From a virus, in the IMG/VR virus record IMGVR_UViG_3300011013_000087, positions 1 to 24,916 of that record: DNA of 24,916 nt; one strand, 5' to 3'. Within the stretch, counting starts at the first letter, position 1. Every line of letters starts with the position of its first letter. The position numbers and the translations under genes are program-made. The notes under the pieces are model-generated. The model saw only the letters and a list, made by a program, of their open reading frames with translations. It had not been told where the DNA came from and did not search any database. Positions 22,332 to 24,916 of this stretch are shown here, piece after piece.

Positions 22332-22790
22332 AGGGGTCCCTAAACAATATATGCGACTTTCTACCCTTATATAGGACATATTTTATCAATATGAAATATC
22401 TAATAAATATTTGTGAGAAACATGGCATAAACCCCGCTGCCAGATCCGCCGTGGTCGCCGCGCGAAAAACCGCGATTTATCGTTTAAAAACAACGGTTTA
22501 GCCTCTATTGGCGGAATCCTAAAAAAGAGCTGCAAACAAGCTGCACAGTTGCAGCAGCTGCACCGCCCAAACAAAGCGCAGGCAATCCCCTTCGCTTTAC
22601 CAGTTAACCACGGCCCACGGTCCACGCATCAAGCGCCACGGACCACGCATCGAATCCCTAGAGATAAGCCAAGAGGTTAACGGTTTGCGAACTGGCGCCC
22701 ACGGCCCACGGCCCACGGTACGTTTTAAACGGGCTAGGGGCGGCAAGGCGGGGCTTGTTTAACTCTTTTAATCTAATACTAGCGGGCAAT
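22332..22790 (-). other. Gene-poor region upstream of terL, probable regulatory/packaging/origin region
   Basis: About 460 bp without a credible gene lie between a terminator and terL. From 22332 to about 22430 it is AT-rich with several TATA-like motifs on the minus strand (for example TATATAAGG), so a terL promoter is likely here, but I cannot choose one -35/-10 pair. From about 22430 to 22760 it is much more GC-rich. It has repeated GCTGCA/TGCAGC elements with a perfect hairpin at 22540-22555 (stem GCTGCA, loop CAGT), an AAACCG/CGGTTT inverted pair near 22467-22500, and tandem CCACGG heptads. A 79-residue ORF in it (22386-22625) looks spurious. Confidence 0.6.
22608..22718. repeat. Interrupted tandem CCACGG-type heptamer repeats
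   Basis: Copies of CCACGG or CCACGC occur at 22608, 22615, 22622, 22636, 22643, 22699, 22706 and 22713, mostly in 7-bp register. Two of them continue as CCACGCATC (22622-22630 and 22643-22651), making a 21-bp direct repeat. Another three are strictly tandem at 22699-22718. Confidence 0.85.
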
Positions 22791-22817
22791 AAAAAAGGCC
22801 GCTCTAGGCGGCCTTAA
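22791..22817 (-). terminator. Rho-independent terminator of the 145-residue gene
   Basis: On the minus strand AAGGCCGC (22808-22815) pairs with GCGGCCTT (22795-22802) around a 5-nt loop and is followed by TTTTTT. It ends the cassette before the terL leader. Confidence 0.9.
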
Positions 22818-22840
22818 TCGGGTTTGTATGTGGACGGGGT

Positions 22841-23278
22841 TTAATCGTCGTTTAAGCTTATCTGACCCTTAATAAAAGCGCCGCTCAATTCTTCGCGAAT
22901 AATTTCACGAATATCATCTAACTGATTTGGCGCATCGGTGATTTCATCATCTAAGCCGCATATGCTCCTAATCTCATCGGACCAGTCGTTTATATCAAAA
23001 TCGTCGCGGGCAATTTCTGAAATCTCGCTTGAAAATTCCGAGATATCAAAATCATCCAAAGCTTCGCGCGCTTTGTCTTCTGCGATCAATTCCACGTCAT
23101 AAGCCTCTTGATATTCGTACTTGCTGACAACGGGTCTTAATAAATCGGCAAGCGCGTTTAATTGCTCATTGCGCTCAGTTTGTAAATCTGAAAGGCGCTT
23201 TTCTAATTGCTCATTGCGCGCTTTTAAATCCGCAATTTCTGACTCTTCTTTTTTTTGGTCTAATTCTAAATAATCCAT
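22841..23278 (-). CDS. Acidic coiled-coil protein of unknown function
   Basis: The protein has 145 residues. Residues 1-50 are a heptad-like charged helix (EESEIADLKARNEQLEKRL). The remainder is very acidic, with a repeated motif: DDFDISEFSSEISEIARD and DDFDINDWSDEIRSICGLDD, two copies of DDFDI about 17 residues apart. A third acidic helix follows (LDDIREIIREELSG). There is no membrane segment and one Cys. The gene is a self-contained cassette: sigma70-like promoter at 23325-23353, leader hairpin, GGAAAG ribosome site and a downstream terminator. A negatively charged, DNA-mimic or protein-binding role is conceivable but unproven. No family is recognised. Confidence 0.7.
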   Translation of the reverse strand: MDYLELDQKKEESEIADLKARNEQLEKRLSDLQTERNEQLNALADLLRPVVSKYEYQEAYDVELIAEDKAREALDDFDISEFSSEISEIARDDFDINDWSDEIRSICGLDDEITDAPNQLDDIREIIREELSGAFIKGQISLNDD

Positions 23279-23300
23279 TTTATATCTACTTTCCTAAATC

Positions 23301-23316
23301 GGCGGGAAATACCGCC
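23301..23316 (-). promoter_or_regulatory. Leader hairpin of the 145-residue gene
   Basis: The RNA read from the minus strand has stem GGCGG/CCGCC with the loop UAUUUC, located between the promoter and the sequence AUUUAGGAAAG that holds the Shine-Dalgarno. A near-identical element precedes the gene at 24193-24336. Confidence 0.6.
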
Positions 23317-23324
23317 ATAACCAT

Positions 23325-23353
23325 TAAATAGGTTATTTATGCGATTTTGTAAA
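23325..23353 (-). promoter_or_regulatory. Sigma70-like promoter of the 145-residue gene
   Basis: On the minus strand TTTACA (23348-23353) and TATTTA (23325-23330) are 17 bp apart. It starts just past the terminator at 23361-23387 and before the leader hairpin, as expected for restarting transcription. Confidence 0.6.
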
Positions 23354-23360
23354 TAGTCAT

Positions 23361-23387
23361 AAAAAAAGCCCGCTATTATGCGGGCTA
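23361..23387 (-). terminator. Rho-independent terminator after the Cys-rich protein operon
   Basis: On the minus strand AGCCCGC (23380-23386) pairs with GCGGGCT (23367-23373) around a 6-nt loop and runs into TTTTTTT. It follows the 28-residue membrane peptide. Confidence 0.9.
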
Positions 23388-23412
23388 ATTTCTAAAGTTT
23401 TAATTGTCTTTA

Positions 23413-23499
23413 TTAAAAGTAAGTAAACGGGATTAAAACAATAATATATAATATTAGAATTAAACCTAACGTTGCTAAGACATAAATTAAGTTTTTCAT
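23413..23499 (-). CDS. 28-residue hydrophobic peptide coupled to the Cys-rich protein
   Basis: The sequence is MKNLIYVLATLGLILILYII followed by VLIPFTYF, essentially one membrane segment with a Lys near the N-terminus. The ATG overlaps the TGA of the upstream gene (ATGA), and the stop lies 26 bp before a terminator, so the reading frame ends cleanly inside the same transcript. Such coupled mini-ORFs are often real in phages, but its shortness limits certainty. A membrane effector or a toxin-like peptide is conceivable; no family is recognised. Confidence 0.5.
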   Translation of the reverse strand: MKNLIYVLATLGLILILYIIVLIPFTYF

Positions 23500-24200
23500 T
23501 CGGCCCCCAAATCCCCCGCTATATGATGCCGAAGAACGGCGGCGGGATGCAATGTTTTAGAAAAGGCCCGCAGTTGATCCGCGTCACTTAACTCTTGCTC
23601 TTGATCGCTAGTATCTTGCCAATGAATAGCGACGTTACCGCCGCCCGCGTAACATCCGCCTTTTTCATTAGTCGCGGCAAGCTTTTTTTGGGAACCGTGC
23701 GCAGTAAATCCGATAATATAAGCGCGATCTAAGCGAGCGCATAACGGGTTAAAATTGCCGCAATTAAAGCAATTAGATTTTTCCCTATATTCGGCGGGGC
23801 ATCGAACAAATTGGATTTCATCTACAACCTTGTTTCTTTTATTGTTCCAAAAATCCTCTTTAACAACCGTAACAACGGGCACGGCGGGCGCCATCTTTTT
23901 AGTAATAACCGCCTCTTCTATTGTATCGGCGCTATAGTTAATTGTGGTTTTATTAGGTGCAAGCTTAGCGGCCCAATTAATCGGGTTAAAATGCGTATAA
24001 GTCATCGCATGGCCCCGTTTTGGTTTACTATCTAAAACGGCGTTTAAATAATCTTGATCGATTTTATTAGTGCCGCATCCGCTCCCATTTAAAGCGCATG
24101 AAGTGGGGCAAGTATTAAACTTGTTTTGATTGCCCGCGCGATATGTAACCGCGCAACCCTTTGTTTTTTTACTTCTAGATAATTCAACAGTTTTAAGCAT
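23496..24200 (-). CDS. Conserved Cys-rich phage protein, unknown function
   Basis: The protein has 234 residues with Cys at 16, 31, 35, 42 and then 134, 144, 147, 154 and 183. The first cluster is NTCPTSCALNGSGCG; the second is VRCPAEYREKSNCFNCGNF with CARLDR; the last lies in GGCYAGGGNVAIHW. Two four-Cys groups suggest zinc or iron-sulfur sites. The core TYTHFNPINWAAKLAPNKTTINYSA is also strongly patterned. I recall relatives in marine phages and resemblance to the gp88-type family, for which no function is known to me. The gene overlaps the small acidic gene upstream by 8 nt and the 28-residue peptide by 4 nt. A metal- or radical-type enzymatic role is speculative. Confidence 0.75.
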   Translation of the reverse strand: MLKTVELSRSKKTKGCAVTYRAGNQNKFNTCPTSCALNGSGCGTNKIDQDYLNAVLDSKPKRGHAMTYTHFNPINWAAKLAPNKTTINYSADTIEEAVITKKMAPAVPVVTVVKEDFWNNKRNKVVDEIQFVRCPAEYREKSNCFNCGNFNPLCARLDRAYIIGFTAHGSQKKLAATNEKGGCYAGGGNVAIHWQDTSDQEQELSDADQLRAFSKTLHPAAVLRHHIAGDLGAE

Positions 24201-24336
24201 TGTCTAAACCCTCCAATAATTCGTTTTCAAATGATGCGTCGAAATCCAATAGATCTGACATTTGAACATTACATAAAAGATTAAATTCTTTTATTTTATC
24301 GGTGGTAATTACTGTATAATCTGACGAATTAAACAT
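24193..24336 (-). CDS. Small acidic protein leading the Cys-rich operon
   Basis: The protein has 47 residues, starting MFNSSDYTVITTDK. It is rich in Asp, Glu, Leu and Phe (DLLDFDASFENELLEGLDNA), with one Cys and no membrane segment. GGAAAGGG lies about 7 nt before the ATG, and the gene is placed correctly behind a promoter and a leader hairpin. The stop overlaps the start of the Cys-rich gene by 8 nt, which supports coupled expression. No family or function is recognised. Confidence 0.65.
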   Translation of the reverse strand: MFNSSDYTVITTDKIKEFNLLCNVQMSDLLDFDASFENELLEGLDNA

Positions 24337-24359
24337 AATATAACCCTTTCCTAAATTAA

Positions 24360-24373
24360 ACGGGAAGTACCGT
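24360..24373 (-). promoter_or_regulatory. Leader hairpin of the Cys-rich operon
   Basis: The RNA has stem ACGG/CCGU and loop UACUUC, followed by AUUUAGGAAAGGG. It matches the hairpin at 23301-23316 with one compensated stem pair (G-C there, A-U here) and a conserved loop. Confidence 0.55.
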
Positions 24374-24382
24374 CATATTGAC

Positions 24383-24412
24383 TATATCGCATATAACAGC
24401 CTTACTTGTCAA
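24383..24412 (-). promoter_or_regulatory. Sigma70-like promoter of the Cys-rich operon
   Basis: On the minus strand a perfect TTGACA (24407-24412) and GATATA (24383-24388) are 18 bp apart. It lies immediately downstream of the terminator at 24421-24446. Confidence 0.65.
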
Positions 24413-24420
24413 ATCGCATA

Positions 24421-24446
24421 AAAAAAGGCCGCATAATAGCGGCCTT
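24421..24446 (-). terminator. Rho-independent terminator of the edge gene
   Basis: On the minus strand AAGGCCGC (24439-24446) pairs with GCGGCCTT (24425-24432) around a 6-nt loop, followed by a T run. It is 25 bp past the stop at 24471. Confidence 0.9.
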
Positions 24447-24470
24447 AATTATTCGCAATTTATTAAAAGA

Positions 24471-24916
24471 TTAAGCGGCGACGGCGACGCGGTTCCAATC
24501 AGATTTAGACATATTTAAAACTTGCCCGCCGCGCTTCTGCCAATCGTCAACATTATCACAATCAATATTTGGATTATTCGCAACGGCGGTTACGGCGTTA
24601 ACCATAGTCGCACGGCTAACAGGTTGCCCCGCATACCCCGACTGACTAATTGTTTGCATTAAACCATCTAAAACATTTTTGTTTTCAAGTTTAGTTAATT
24701 GTAAAACCTTGCCTAAATTTTCCGCGGCGGTATTGACTGAGCCTTCCACAATATCGTTTGCGGCGTCGCGCATCTTTTGAATAGTTTCATCAAAATTTTG
24801 ACGGCTAGAATAAGCTTTAACTAGGTCGCGCGTCTTTAGTTCTAAGGCGTGGTTATCAGCGGCCTTAGACTCCGAACTAAGGAGGCCGTAATCATCCTGA
24901 GATCGAGCGCTTGTAA
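24471..24916 (-). CDS. Conserved phage protein, 5'-truncated at the window edge
   Basis: The frame is open from the right edge to the TAA at 24471, giving 147 residues of the C-terminus; an in-frame ATG at 24773 is internal. The sequence is mainly helical: DYGLLSSESKAADNHALELK, then TRDLVKAYSSRQNFDETIQK, and a C-terminal conserved-looking end DWQKRGGQVLNMSKSDWNRVAVAA. One Cys is present and there is no membrane segment. I recall proteins of this type in marine phage early/middle regions but know no function. It ends with its own terminator. The start, and so the full length, lies outside the window. Confidence 0.75.
   Translation of the reverse strand, partial: TSARSQDDYGLLSSESKAADNHALELKTRDLVKAYSSRQNFDETIQKMRDAANDIVEGSVNTAAENLGKVLQLTKLENKNVLDGLMQTISQSGYAGQPVSRATMVNAVTAVANNPNIDCDNVDDWQKRGGQVLNMSKSDWNRVAVAA

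Noticed and set aside
22332-22379. TerL start 16 codons earlier
   Set aside because: No Shine-Dalgarno precedes it, while AGGGA is well placed before the ATG at 22331.
22386-22625. 79-residue minus-strand ORF with many Cys in the gap upstream of terL
   Set aside because: It starts inside the CCACGG repeats, runs through hairpins and has no ribosome site; its Cys come from repeated GCTGCA/TGCAGC DNA. It looks accidental.
22608-22718. CRISPR array
   Set aside because: Units are 6-7 bp and directly adjacent, without unique spacers of about 30 bp.

Overview
This window is part of a tailed double-stranded DNA phage genome (Caudoviricetes) or a very recent prophage fragment. Every supported gene is on the minus strand, so the transcribed order runs from right (24916) to left (1). 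The gene set has a TerL/portal pair, an HK97-fold type major capsid protein, two consecutive gp4/SU10-type head-tail adaptor-like proteins, and a giant fibre. No tape-measure, sheath or tail-tube gene is visible. I infer a short-tailed (podovirus-like) virion. Several proteins resemble, from memory, families common in uncultured marine phages, so an aquatic Gram-negative host is my best guess; a lipobox peptide and signal peptides agree with this. No host gene, tRNA, integrase or replication gene is present.

Layout, in transcription order. (1) 24916-22791: the end of a preceding module. It has a 5'-truncated gene at the window edge and then two short cassettes. Each cassette starts with a sigma70-like promoter just past a terminator, followed by a small leader hairpin, a strong Shine-Dalgarno sequence, its genes and a rho-independent terminator. 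(2) 22790-22332: about 460 bp without a credible gene, with tandem CCACGG-type heptads and hairpins. This is a candidate regulatory, packaging or origin region directly upstream of terL. (3) 22331-18011: large terminase, an 810-residue portal and two small conserved proteins. (4) 18008-12131: an unusual block between portal and scaffold. It holds a small lipoprotein, two exported proteins (one 567 residues long with acidic low-complexity segments), a staphylococcal-nuclease-type nuclease, a membrane-anchored coiled coil, several small membrane proteins (one with an EF-hand), a 30-residue peptide with a perfect CxC-x3 repeat, a 3-TM holin, a GH108-type endolysin and a GroES-like co-chaperonin. 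(5) 11679-7645: scaffold-like protein, two capsid-associated proteins, major capsid protein followed by a terminator, two tiny proteins, and another virion-type protein followed by a terminator. (6) 7593-1: virion and connector proteins, two adaptor-like proteins (one carrying an inserted repeat domain), a Rossmann-like protein, small fibre-like repeat proteins, and a very long fibre with YadA-head-like repeats that runs off the left edge.

The genes are densely packed, with many ATGA or 8-nt overlaps, which suggests translational coupling along long late transcripts. Modules 3-6 together make the capsid, package DNA, build the connector and fibre, and lyse the host. The least explained items are the CxC peptide, the repeated promoter/leader-hairpin cassettes, the CCACGG repeats, the 65-nt overlap that encodes two hydrophobic segments, and the secreted acidic protein. 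Functional names rest on motif reading and memory of families; no database search was possible.
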